From Panacagrimonas sp052389915 (GTDB taxonomy: Bacteria; Pseudomonadota; Gammaproteobacteria; Nevskiales; Nevskiaceae), in the NCBI GenBank assembly GCA_052389915.1, contig JBQTHL010000012.1, forward strand, positions 62,001 through 126,000: a stretch of 64,000 bases of DNA, written 5' to 3'. Below are positions 51,307-58,957 of this stretch, piece by piece (the first letter of the stretch is position 1; each line of letters opens with the position of its first letter). Below the pieces are notes generated by a model that worked only from the letters and a program-made list of their open reading frames with translations, made no database searches and was not told the DNA's origin. Both the position numbers and the translations under genes were made by a program.

Positions 51307-52398
51307 TTAGGAATCACGCAAAGCCAGTGCTGACACGCTGTTTCCCGCCCAGGCTTTGAACTCCCCGCGGATGGCCTTCTGGATGATGCCGAACAGGTAG
51401 CCGGCCGGGTTGCGCACCGCGCTGTTGCGGCAACGTGCCGCCCACTCGTCGAGCACGGCCTGCCGCTGGGCCTCGTCCACCTGTTGCAGCGCCACCAGCG
51501 CGCCGGCCTGCTGTTCGTCTTTCAGACGCAGGAAACGCTCGGGCAGGCGCAGGTTCTGCAAGGCTCGTGCGCGCGGTACTGTACGTACTTCATTTATACG
51601 ATCACTACGTACTGTACGGTCCTCCTCCGGAATCCGAAGAGAGCCGTCCGGCGCGGGTTTCAGCCCTGCTTCGGAATCCGAAGACGGGCGCGCGCCATTC
51701 CGAAGTAAGGCTCGCTGGCCTTCTTCGGATTCGTGGGCCACACCCTCCTGTGGATAATTCTCCGCCGCCCAACCATGCCGTGCCATGCGTTGCGCCAGCA
51801 CCTGCAAACGGGTCGGCAGCGTGCGGCCGCTGAGCAACGGGTCTTCGGCAATTTCCTTGAGCGTGTGCAGACCCACGATCTGCACCGCCTTCGCGGCATG
51901 TGTGAGCGCCTGGCTCACCAGGCCCAGGTAATCGGGGTCGAGCTGCATCGCCTCGAAGGGCGTCAGCGGCTCGTCGTGCAGCACGTAGAGATTGCCCTGG
52001 ATACGGCCGGTCTTCGGGTCGCGCCGCCGTCGCACCAGGCTGAGCCAGCGCGTCAGTCGCAGCAGCGTCAAGGCGCGCGCCACGGTTTCGTGCGAGGCCT
52101 GCGCCGCGCAGGGCATGGAAGCCAGATAGGGCCGGAGCTGGTCGTAGGTCGGGAAAGCCGTCACGCCGTCGTCGTTGAGCTGCAGACGAAACACCTGCCA
52201 GGCATTGCGCTCCAGCGGCGTCAGGCGGCGGTCGAGGAACAGCCGGCGCGGCACGCTCTCATGGCGGTTGCCGCTGTAGAGAAAGCCATCGCTGGCGGGC
52301 GCCGTGCCTTGTGCTGGCGCCAGATTCCGTAGCGCATCGTCGAACAACGCCGACAGCGCAACGGAATCATCGCGCCGCGGTACGTCGCCCGCCGTCAT
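51307..52398 (-). CDS. STY4528-type replication-associated protein
   Basis: This 363-residue protein has an N-terminal part (RRLFLDRRLTPLERNAWQVFRLQLNDDGVTAFPTYDQLRPYLA...ETVARALTLLRLTRWLSLVRRRRD) that looks like a winged-helix replication-initiator domain, as in the STY4528 pathogenicity-island replication family. A variable hydrophilic middle (about 225-280) is encoded by the repeat-rich DNA at 51576-51732. The conserved C-terminus has RNPAGYLFGIIQKAIRGEFKAWA. It probably starts element replication. Confidence 0.82.
   Translation of the reverse strand: MTAGDVPRRDDSVALSALFDDALRNLAPAQGTAPASDGFLYSGNRHESVPRRLFLDRRLTPLERNAWQVFRLQLNDDGVTAFPTYDQLRPYLASMPCAAQASHETVARALTLLRLTRWLSLVRRRRDPKTGRIQGNLYVLHDEPLTPFEAMQLDPDYLGLVSQALTHAAKAVQIVGLHTLKEIAEDPLLSGRTLPTRLQVLAQRMARHGWAAENYPQEGVAHESEEGQRALLRNGARPSSDSEAGLKPAPDGSLRIPEEDRTVRSDRINEVRTVPRARALQNLRLPERFLRLKDEQQAGALVALQQVDEAQRQAVLDEWAARCRNSAVRNPAGYLFGIIQKAIRGEFKAWAGNSVSALALRDS
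51576..51732. repeat. Iteron-like repeats inside the STY4528-type gene
   Basis: GTACTGTACG occurs twice (51576-51585 and 51609-51618) flanking an AT-richer stretch (TTCATTTATACGATC). Then come GGAATCCGAAG (51629-51639), the 15-bp palindrome CTTCGGAATCCGAAG (51669-51683), ATTCCGAAG (51697-51705) and CTTCGGATTC (51723-51732). Iterons beside an AT-rich stretch inside an initiator gene recall lambda O, so this is a candidate origin. Confidence 0.5.
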
Positions 52399-52402
52399 CG
52401 CC

Positions 52403-52963
52403 TTACACCAAACCCTGTTCGATCCAGTTGCGTATCGCCGACCAGATCACCGACATAGGCAGGCTCATCGTTTCCGACAAGTCCATGGTCAGTGCCAGCA
52501 TCGCCGCCTCATCGTCCAGCGCGATGTCGCGCACGGTGATACCGGCTTTCCAGTGTTCCCACAGGGCCGCGTCCTGCGCCTCATCCAGCACCGGATGCCG
52601 GCCCTTGCGCTTGGGCAGACCGAGAATGTCACGCCGCAACGCGACCTCCTGATGCGTCAGGCCGTAGAAGCGGCTCACCATCTCCGTGCTCGCGCCCAGC
52701 CGCAGCATGCGGTCCACCGTGGCGATCTCCCGCTCCACGTCATGCACCCGGCTCAGCAGCCGCTTCAATACCTCGCGGTTGACCGACACCGAGCACCACG
52801 ACACCGTGGCGTTGACCAGCAAGCTCACCAGCGCCGGGTGCTTGAGCGCGTCCAGCTCTTCCTCACCGAAGCCCATCGCCTTGCATCGGCGCAGTTGCCC
52901 GTTGCGCAGGTCGTGCAGTGCTTGGGCGATGACAGCTTGGTTGAGCGGATGCGGTGCCGACAT
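52403..52963 (-). CDS. DUF2857 (STY4526-like) family protein
   Basis: This 186-residue helical protein begins MSAPHPLNQAVIAQALHDLRNGQLRRCKAMGF. The block LRLGASTEMVSRFYGLTHQEVALRRDILGL looks like a helix-turn-helix, and WKAGITVRDIALDDEAAMLAL follows. It matches DUF2857, the FlhC-related STY4526 type. It lies between parB and the STY4528-type gene, so a regulator of replication or partition is plausible. Confidence 0.82.
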   Translation of the reverse strand: MSAPHPLNQAVIAQALHDLRNGQLRRCKAMGFGEEELDALKHPALVSLLVNATVSWCSVSVNREVLKRLLSRVHDVEREIATVDRMLRLGASTEMVSRFYGLTHQEVALRRDILGLPKRKGRHPVLDEAQDAALWEHWKAGITVRDIALDDEAAMLALTMDLSETMSLPMSVIWSAIRNWIEQGLV

Positions 52964-52980
52964 GATGGTCTCCTGCGCGC

Positions 52981-54651
52981 TCAGGAGTCGTGGCCCATGT
53001 CACCGGCCGCCACGCCGGTTTCCAGATCCAGCAGCCGACGCGCCAGACGCAGCAGCCGGAACAGCTTCACCAGACCGGCATCGCTCAAGCGCGTGGACGT
53101 GCCGCCGTATCCATGCAGCAGCGGCGCCAGCTCGTCAGCCAGCCGGGGACGATCCAGCCCGGTCGCAGGCAGCGACGTGGCGCTCAGCGCGTACAGCAGG
53201 CTCAGCACTGCGCGTGCGAACGGCGGCAAATCACGCACAGCATTGGACACCACGCAGACGAAACCAATGCCGCTGTCGCGCGGTTCGATGTGCTCGACCA
53301 CTGCCGCTTCCTCGGCGATCTCGCGGGCGAACTGTGCGATATGCACCCGCAGCCGCTCCGGCGCATCCAGGCCGGGCTCGATGTACCAGACATCCGAAAT
53401 GGGATAGAGCCCGCCGGCCTGCACGGGAATCGCGCGCAGCACGTCGGCCTCGAAGTCGGGGAGCTTGTCACCCATCTGGTCGGCGATCAGGCGCTGGATG
53501 GATTGCAGGCGTTCCGTGGTCGGCGCGGGCGAGACGATATGTCCCTGCAGGCGCTCGTCGCTTGGCTCGTTTTGTTCGTTCGCGGGCGTGATGGCGTCGT
53601 TCTTCTTGCCGGCGACCGTGACCGTGACCGCAGCATCGAGCGGTGATCGGGGTTTTTCTGCCGCGAGCGTGGCCGGCGGCCGTGGCGATGTGGAAACAGG
53701 TGTTGCTGGCATCGCGGGTGGCGCCGGATTCACGGGTGTCGGCTCACGAGTCAGCGCCCGCTGCCGGCTTTCGCTGTCGTCGATCTCTAGACTCAGCGTG
53801 TCGTAGTCCGCATCCAGCAGCTCGGCCATCTGGCCCACCAGTTCGTCCTGCACCCGCTGCGGCGAGAAGCCATCCGGCTGCGTGTCGAACTGCGACAGCA
53901 CGTCCTGAAACAGCGTGGCGAAATCCACGGACACATCACGGTCCAGCGCACGCCGCTCCCAGATGCGTCCGCAAGCCTTGCGCAGCACGGCGAGCCGTTC
54001 TACCTGATGCCGGCCCAGACCACCGTAGAGCAGCGTCGGTATCGCCGGCAGCAGATAGCGCACCGCATCGCTCATGCGGCTGATGTGCGACTGCGGCACC
54101 GGGTAGCCGTCAGCCGACAGCCGACGCGCGAGTTCGCTCTGCGACAGCGGCTGGCTAGTTTCCTGTTCGTAGAACTCGCGCGCCTTCTCCACGCCCAAGG
54201 CCCGCTCAATGAAGCTCAGTCCGCCGCGTAGCTCGTTCTCGGCCAAGTGTCCCGTCAGCATCACCACTTCGCCGCGTTGCGGCCACGGGCGGAACAGGCA
54301 GGGGATGCGAAAGAAGCGTTCGTCCTTCGTCTCGCTCCACAGCTCGCGCAGGATCGCCAGCCGCGTGTTGCCGCCGTTGCGGATGATGTAATGCGCCTCA
54401 CCCGATCGGCGCGTGATCGCGGGCGGCGCGTCCAGCCCGCGTTCGCGGATCGAGGCCTTGATGTCATCAAAGGCCGGATTGCGCGTCACGCGCGGGTCGT
54501 GGTCGTAGGGGCGCAACTGATCCAGCGTCACCACCATAGGCGTATCGGCGATCGGGTCGCTCAAGGCTGCAGCCGAAGATCCGCTGCGCTCGAAGCCAGT
54601 GGCCAGCAACTTGGCCGCCATGTCCTGCGGCGTCAGCTCAGCCACGGGCAT
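52981..54651 (-). CDS. parB: ParB-family partition protein, ICE type (TIGR03764)
   Basis: This 556-residue protein has a ParB N-terminal domain (VVTLDQLRPYDHDPRVTRNPAFDDIKASIRERGLDAPPAITRR; IRNGGNTRLAILREL), then helix-turn-helix segments (PLSQSELARRLSADGYPVPQSHISRMSDAVRYLLP). The long linker and C-terminal domain are specific to ICE ParBs. It should bind a parS-like site and work with ParA to keep the excised element. ATG 54651 fits the operon; it overlaps the HicA-like gene by 14 bp. Confidence 0.9.
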   Translation of the reverse strand: MPVAELTPQDMAAKLLATGFERSGSSAAALSDPIADTPMVVTLDQLRPYDHDPRVTRNPAFDDIKASIRERGLDAPPAITRRSGEAHYIIRNGGNTRLAILRELWSETKDERFFRIPCLFRPWPQRGEVVMLTGHLAENELRGGLSFIERALGVEKAREFYEQETSQPLSQSELARRLSADGYPVPQSHISRMSDAVRYLLPAIPTLLYGGLGRHQVERLAVLRKACGRIWERRALDRDVSVDFATLFQDVLSQFDTQPDGFSPQRVQDELVGQMAELLDADYDTLSLEIDDSESRQRALTREPTPVNPAPPAMPATPVSTSPRPPATLAAEKPRSPLDAAVTVTVAGKKNDAITPANEQNEPSDERLQGHIVSPAPTTERLQSIQRLIADQMGDKLPDFEADVLRAIPVQAGGLYPISDVWYIEPGLDAPERLRVHIAQFAREIAEEAAVVEHIEPRDSGIGFVCVVSNAVRDLPPFARAVLSLLYALSATSLPATGLDRPRLADELAPLLHGYGGTSTRLSDAGLVKLFRLLRLARRLLDLETGVAAGDMGHDS

Positions 54652-54874
54652 TCTCCTGCGCCTGCCGGCCAGCACGGCGAAGCTGCGCGCGAGCGTTGAG
54701 TTCGGCGCGGTGATCGCTCGCCGTTGAGCTGGTGTAGATCGGCGCACAATCAGGCTTGCTGAACTTCAGGTGCCCGCCGCGCGTGCGCTTCACGCACCAG
54801 CCTTCGCCCAGCGCGAATTCGATCAGCCCGCGCAACCGCTCGCGGCCGCGAGCCAGTTCATGAGCGCGCGCCAT
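54638..54874 (-). CDS. Small HicA-like protein between parA and parB
   Basis: This 78-residue protein begins MARAHELARGRERLRGLIEFALGEGWCVKRTRGGHLKFSKPDCAPIYTSST. The GGHLKF motif, with a histidine after two glycines followed by lysine, matches the HicA/YcfA double-stranded-RNA-binding-like fold, in which that histidine is catalytic. It overlaps parA by 17 bp and parB by 14 bp. No HicB partner is encoded nearby, so it may not act as a toxin. Confidence 0.72.
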   Translation of the reverse strand: MARAHELARGRERLRGLIEFALGEGWCVKRTRGGHLKFSKPDCAPIYTSSTASDHRAELNARAQLRRAGRQAQENARG

Positions 54875-55724
54875 GATCCACACCTCTCGTGTCGGAACGG
54901 CCGGTGACGTGCGCGAACCGCTCCCGCCACTGCGGAAACAACTCACCGGCCAGAGCCCGCATGGTTTCCAGCGCAGCTGGCGCGCTGCGGCCCGCCGGCT
55001 GCCGGTACTCCACCCGATGCACCGGCAGTCCTCGTGTCGCCGCGCGTGGATACGCTTCTATCGCCGGCACGTCGGTGTCCAGCACGCGCACGCCGGCCTG
55101 CTCTAGGAACACCTGTCGCAGCGCCTGCTGGATCAGCCGCGCATTCGATGACACCGGATGCACGCGGTTGATGAGCAGATGCAGCGGCGGCGGCTCGATG
55201 CCCAGGTGCCGATACGGTGCGATGTCCTCGATCAACTGCAGCGTGCCGCGCCGCAGCTCGCGCGCCGCCAGAATTTCCGGCGTCACCGGCGAAAGCGCCA
55301 GATCGGAAGCGAGCACCGCCATCTCCAGCAGCACGCTGCGCGCGCCCTGCGTGTCGATCAGCAGCAGGTCGAAATGCTCGCGGAAGACGGGCAACAGATT
55401 GCGCAGCCGCAGGCGCCCATCCGGCGCATGCAGCAGCAGCGTGTTCAGCTCGCCGCGGTCATCGTTGGAGAGCACCAGATCGAGGTACGCGATGGCGGTA
55501 CGCGACACCAGTTTCTCGATGCGCCGCTCGTTGAACGCCAGCATCTCGTAGATGCCGGCGGGCGCACGCACGTCCAGCGTGAAGTAGCTCGACAGCGTGG
55601 GCTGCACGTCCAGGTCCAGCAGCAGCACGCGCAGGCCGGCATCGGCCGCGAAGCCGCCCAGGTTGGCCGCCGTCGTGGTCTTGCCCACGCCGCCCTTGGT
55701 CGAAATGATCGAAACCACCTGCAT
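54858..55724 (-). CDS. parA: ParA-family partition ATPase
   Basis: This 288-residue protein opens MQVVSIISTKGGVGKTTTAANLGGF with the deviant Walker A KGGVGKTT (10-17), then DLDVQPTLSSYF and LLIDTQGARSVLLEMAV (switch regions). It is a small ParA/Soj that segregates or stabilises the element after excision, with ParB. ATG 55724 has GGAGAA; the frame upstream to 55838 is not needed. It follows alpA by 40 bp in the alpA-parA-hicA-like-parB order seen in ICEclc-type elements. Confidence 0.93.
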   Translation of the reverse strand: MQVVSIISTKGGVGKTTTAANLGGFAADAGLRVLLLDLDVQPTLSSYFTLDVRAPAGIYEMLAFNERRIEKLVSRTAIAYLDLVLSNDDRGELNTLLLHAPDGRLRLRNLLPVFREHFDLLLIDTQGARSVLLEMAVLASDLALSPVTPEILAARELRRGTLQLIEDIAPYRHLGIEPPPLHLLINRVHPVSSNARLIQQALRQVFLEQAGVRVLDTDVPAIEAYPRAATRGLPVHRVEYRQPAGRSAPAALETMRALAGELFPQWRERFAHVTGRSDTRGVDHGARS

Positions 55725-55764
55725 GGGCTTCTCCTCGTTGATGGGCATGAAGCGAGAAGAAGCA

Positions 55765-55983
55765 TCAGGCGCGTTCCTTGAGGCGATCAGCGATCCACTG
55801 CTCGATCTCCACCGAATCCCAGCCCACCGCGCGCACACCCAGACGCAAGGCTTTCGGGAACTTGCCTTCCTTCATTAGCGAATAGATGTGTGCGCGCTTG
55901 AAGCCAGTCTTAGCCTCGACCTCGGCGCGGCGCAGGATGCGGTGGTCGGTCGGCGCTGCCGTGGCGGCGGTCTGCGAAGACAT
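55765..55983 (-). CDS. alpA: AlpA-family transcriptional regulator
   Basis: This 72-residue excisionase-like regulator has helix-turn-helix ILRRAEVEAKTGFKRAHIYSLMKEGKFPKALRLG followed by VGWDSVEIEQWI, the standard MerR-like winged-helix of AlpA. Such proteins control integrase or the partition operon and excision in ICEs. ATG 55983 has AGGAG at 9 bp. Two spaced 12-bp palindromes lie 77-109 bp upstream. Confidence 0.9.
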   Translation of the reverse strand: MSSQTAATAAPTDHRILRRAEVEAKTGFKRAHIYSLMKEGKFPKALRLGVRAVGWDSVEIEQWIADRLKERA

Positions 55984-56059
55984 GATGGGCACTCCTTGAC
56001 GCTCGTTGGCGCTGTTCGGATAGTGCTTCGCATTCAATACACCGCCGCCGCTGGAGTCA

Positions 56060-56092
56060 CTGCAATTGCAGGATGCGGAACTGCAATTGCAG
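56060..56092. promoter_or_regulatory. Twin palindromic operators upstream of alpA
   Basis: CTGCAATTGCAG occurs twice, at 56060-56071 and 56081-56092, 21 bp apart start to start, i.e. two helical turns. Both are perfect palindromes, flanked by ACTG/CAGT-like extensions. They abut the stop of the gene at 56093 and precede alpA-parA-parB, so they probably bind a dimeric regulator, perhaps AlpA or an element repressor. Confidence 0.75.
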
Positions 56093-56854
56093 TCAGTGAA
56101 CAGCCTCCTCCACGTGGCGCCTCGCCTGAGCGAGCTTGGCCCACAAGGTGCGCTCGGCCATCCCGGGCCGGCCGGCATGGTGAGCAAGGAGCGCGCTGAT
56201 GATTGCCTCCATGTTCTGGAAGGATGAATACGGTCGCCCGCCCGGCGATTTGCCCAGCAGTAGTGTGAGCAGCCCGCCGATGATGTTCAGATAGGTCGTT
56301 TCGCTGCGCGGTCTAGGCACGTCCGCGTGGTTCTTTTCGGTCAGACAGGCCGCATGAGTCTGCACCAGTGCCTCGTGCTCGGCGCGCAGCAGTTCGTGGA
56401 CGTGCAGATGGTCGGCGAACTGCATTCTGAGGACTTCACGTTCAGCCAGCAAAGCCTGCACGGTATCCGCGCCGATGCCAGGGTGTACGGCCCGTTCGGT
56501 ATCCTCGAACAGAAAGGCCGGCTTCTCGGCCGGATAAAAACGCATCATCCAGGCGCGCAAATCCACATGGCGGATGGTCAGTTCTGGGGGTTCCAACGGC
56601 GCATGTCCGGCTAGCGACAGGAGACCGCTCTGACTGCACGGCAACTCATCGTTGGCTAGCGCATCGAAGATGCGCTCGGCATACAAACGCAGCATCGGCC
56701 AGCGCGGGAAGCTGGTCGAATCTGGGATCTGCCGTTGCCCGATCTGGGCCAAAATGCGTGACTCAAACCGTAGCAGGCCACTCCAGCGAATGGCCGCTTC
56801 GATCGGGCGATAACGTGTCCTCGCGCCGAAGACAAGGCAGCTCGTCTTGTGCAT
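56093..56854 (-). CDS. ICE-end conserved protein, unknown function
   Basis: This 253-residue soluble protein begins MHKTSCLVFGARTRYRPIEAAIRWSGLLRFE. Recognisable stretches are FPRWPMLRLYAERIFDALANDELP, LTIRHVDLRAWMMRFYPAEKPAFLFEDTER and the C-terminal RPYSSFQNMEAIISAL...GMAERTLWAKLAQARRHVEEAV. Proteins like this are found just before alpA in ICEs of this class. The function is unknown; DNA-related regulation is possible. Its stop lies directly beside the twin operators. Confidence 0.72.
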   Translation of the reverse strand: MHKTSCLVFGARTRYRPIEAAIRWSGLLRFESRILAQIGQRQIPDSTSFPRWPMLRLYAERIFDALANDELPCSQSGLLSLAGHAPLEPPELTIRHVDLRAWMMRFYPAEKPAFLFEDTERAVHPGIGADTVQALLAEREVLRMQFADHLHVHELLRAEHEALVQTHAACLTEKNHADVPRPRSETTYLNIIGGLLTLLLGKSPGGRPYSSFQNMEAIISALLAHHAGRPGMAERTLWAKLAQARRHVEEAVH

Positions 56855-57262
56855 ACCGTTCTCCTGTCGTTTTTCTTGGTTATGTCATGGCCATGGCGAT
56901 TGTTCCGGGTGTGCTGCTAATGGGTTGGATGGCAGTTGAACGTTGCTGTCGAGCAAGTCGTCAGTCGATAACCGGCTGTATGCGCATTGGGCCCGAGTCT
57001 TTACTTGCAAGAAAAAGCGGGTAAAGACCCGCCACGTCATTCGCAAGTGCCAGTGCGCATCGAGCAAGCCTTCATGCACGCATGCATCATGCGAGTGACG
57101 GCGCGCGCAACGGTTCGCAGACAGGGCCAAGCCTGCCGCCGAGAAGAGACAAGTCCAGCGCATCCTTCGCGGAAACCCATCTATCTCCGCAATTTGGGTC
57201 TCAGCATTGGCAGAAAAAGGAATCACGCCGTCGCTTGGCTGGCGGAAGGCGTGCGATCCTCA
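56855..57262. other. Intergenic region, possible ICE end
   Basis: This 408-bp stretch between the backbone and the LysR gene has no gene. It holds the promoter of the gene at 56093, a hairpin terminator (57006-57032), and a GTCTTTAC/GTAAAGAC inverted repeat (56997-57028) that overlaps and excludes that hairpin. No tRNA fragment or repeat of DNA near the integrase was seen. It is the natural place to search for attR if the metal module is chromosomal. Confidence 0.45.
57006..57032 (-). terminator. Rho-independent terminator after the LysR gene
   Basis: On the minus strand GCGGGT/ACCCGC with loop CTTT (57017-57032) is followed by TTTTTCTTGC. It lies about 230 bp after the LysR stop. Confidence 0.65.
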
Positions 57263-58195
57263 TCAAGTGGCATGCCCGCGCATCGTCAACGATTGCGCAC
57301 CCACGCGGCTGACGCGATCGGTAAACGCTCCCATCACGATCGAAGGATTGTGTTGCTCGCGCCTCAGCAGATACGTCGTCAGCGTTGCCGAACGATCGAT
57401 CAGCGGTCGCACCACGACCGACTCGTGCCGCCAGTCTGCGACGTAAGCCTCGCTGGAGAAACCTACTCCGTAGCCAGCCGCCACCAGGGTCAGCATCAGA
57501 TGGTGCGTGGTAACGTACTCAGCCACCGTCATCCGTGCATCCGCTAGGCGCAGCGCTCGTTCAAACTGCCGGCTACACCCTTCCCGAATTTCTGGGTGGC
57601 ACAGCACCAGCGGATAGTTCACCACTTCCTCTATCGGCACCCGGCGGTACGCCAGCAGCGGATGCCGGGCCGGAATCGCCACCACCAAGGCGTCCTGCCA
57701 AGCCGGCTCAGCTACCAATCCGGACTCGACGTGATCACCCAGCGAAAATCCAACGTCATACAGACCCACCTGCAATCCGGCCATCAGTTGTTCAAAGGTG
57801 GTCGTGAATAGGCGGATTCCAGTTTCTGGTTCTTCATTCCGGCTCATTGCCAGCAGTGCCGACAACCGGGCCGGGCCGATATCGTCCGACAGCGCGATGC
57901 GTAGCGTGTGCCGGTATCCGGCTGCCGCTGCGCGCGCCCTGGCTTGGGCCTGCTCGAAGGTCAGCAGCAACCGCTGCGCATCTTCCAGGAAGACCTCTCC
58001 TGCCCAGGTCAGGCGCGAGCCACGCGGCGATCGCTCCACCAGCGACACACCCAACTCCGTCTCTAGCTTGCGAATCCCACGCGATAGGGGAGACTGTTCG
58101 ATGTGCAATCGGCGGGCTGCGCGGCGGAAGTTTAATTCCTTCGCCACGGTGACGAAATTGCGAAGCAGGCGCAGAGTCAAGGGCGCTCTCACCAT
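57263..58195 (-). CDS. LysR-family transcriptional regulator
   Basis: This 310-residue protein has an N-terminal winged helix (LRLLRNFVTVAKELNFRRAARRLHIEQSPLSRGIRKLETELGVSLVERS) and a ligand-binding domain (TLRIALSDDIGPARLSALLAMSRNEEPETGIRLF...). The N-terminal IEQSPLSRGI reading is normal for LysR. LysR proteins usually control a divergent gene, but all neighbours run the same way here, so the target is unclear. A terminator follows. It could regulate the DUF411 gene or a locus elsewhere. Confidence 0.92.
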   Translation of the reverse strand: MVRAPLTLRLLRNFVTVAKELNFRRAARRLHIEQSPLSRGIRKLETELGVSLVERSPRGSRLTWAGEVFLEDAQRLLLTFEQAQARARAAAAGYRHTLRIALSDDIGPARLSALLAMSRNEEPETGIRLFTTTFEQLMAGLQVGLYDVGFSLGDHVESGLVAEPAWQDALVVAIPARHPLLAYRRVPIEEVVNYPLVLCHPEIREGCSRQFERALRLADARMTVAEYVTTHHLMLTLVAAGYGVGFSSEAYVADWRHESVVVRPLIDRSATLTTYLLRREQHNPSIVMGAFTDRVSRVGAQSLTMRGHAT

Positions 58196-58364
58196 CGATA
58201 TGTAATCCGTGAACCGGATTGCCCATGCGGCGATTGTTGACTCGGGACGATACTCCTCGGCTGCCTGGAATCAGCTGCCCGAGAATAGGCCAACGCAAAC
58301 GACGGCCGATTCTTTGATATGTCGATTGCTGAAGGGCCAGTTTGGCAAGGCAACTCCAAATGAC

Positions 58365-58898
58365 TCATGGCTCTTCTTCTCCCGAATGCCGAGAGAAGAC
58401 CGTGGTATCCCCGTTCGGCTGAAAGAGCAGCACCTCATATGGATTGCGCCTCCTGCTGAACTCGCGCATTCCAGGGGAAGCGCCAGGCATGCCCGGCAGT
58501 GCCAATCCCCTTGCGGAAGGTCTCTGCGCCAGTAACCGCTTGATATCGTCGGCTGGAACATGTCCTTCGATTACGTAACCTTCTATAAGTGCCGTATGAC
58601 AAGCGTGCAGAGGTTTAGGGACACCGAAGAGGCGATGAATCTGAGCGTGGTCGCGGGTTACGCGGTCGTCCACCTCAAACCCGTGGCGTTCGAGATAGTT
58701 GCTCCAGTTGACGCAGCATCGGCAGGTCATCGACCGATAAGAGATGACGGGGACGTGCGGGGCATTCGCCGGCAGGTGCTTCGCCGCGCCCGCAACGAGG
58801 CCTGCCAGCAGGCTCAGGCACGCGATGAGCCCAAGCGTCCTGCGCGGCACTGCCTGCGCGCAGCGACGGCCCGCTTTTCGACTTCGGCGCTGATTCAT
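58365..58898 (-). CDS. DUF411 metal-binding protein
   Basis: This 177-residue protein has an N-terminal membrane or signal segment (about 21-40), then the DUF411 domain: YRSMTCRCCVNW (CxCC at 59-62), CHTALIEGYVIEGHVPADDI and GLALPGMPGASPGM. DUF411 proteins are periplasmic metal-binding proteins usually found in copper or heavy-metal loci. ATG 58898 is preferred over TTG 58901. It lies downstream of the AztD-like gene, separated by a terminator-like hairpin, so it may be a separate unit. Confidence 0.87.
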   Translation of the reverse strand: MNQRRSRKAGRRCAQAVPRRTLGLIACLSLLAGLVAGAAKHLPANAPHVPVISYRSMTCRCCVNWSNYLERHGFEVDDRVTRDHAQIHRLFGVPKPLHACHTALIEGYVIEGHVPADDIKRLLAQRPSARGLALPGMPGASPGMREFSRRRNPYEVLLFQPNGDTTVFSRHSGEEEP

Positions 58899-58920
58899 CA
58901 AAAGTGCTGCGGCGTGGCAA

Positions 58921-58947
58921 GTGGCGCCCGAATCGATCGGGCGCCAC
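58921..58947 (-). terminator. Hairpin after the AztD-like gene, probable terminator
   Basis: A perfect 11-bp stem (GTGGCGCCCGA / TCGGGCGCCAC) with a 5-nt loop lies 11 bp after the stop at 58958. Downstream on the minus strand there is only a short CACTTTTG, so termination may be partial and allow some read-through into the DUF411 gene. Confidence 0.65.
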
Positions 58948-58957
58948 TCGAATCTCG

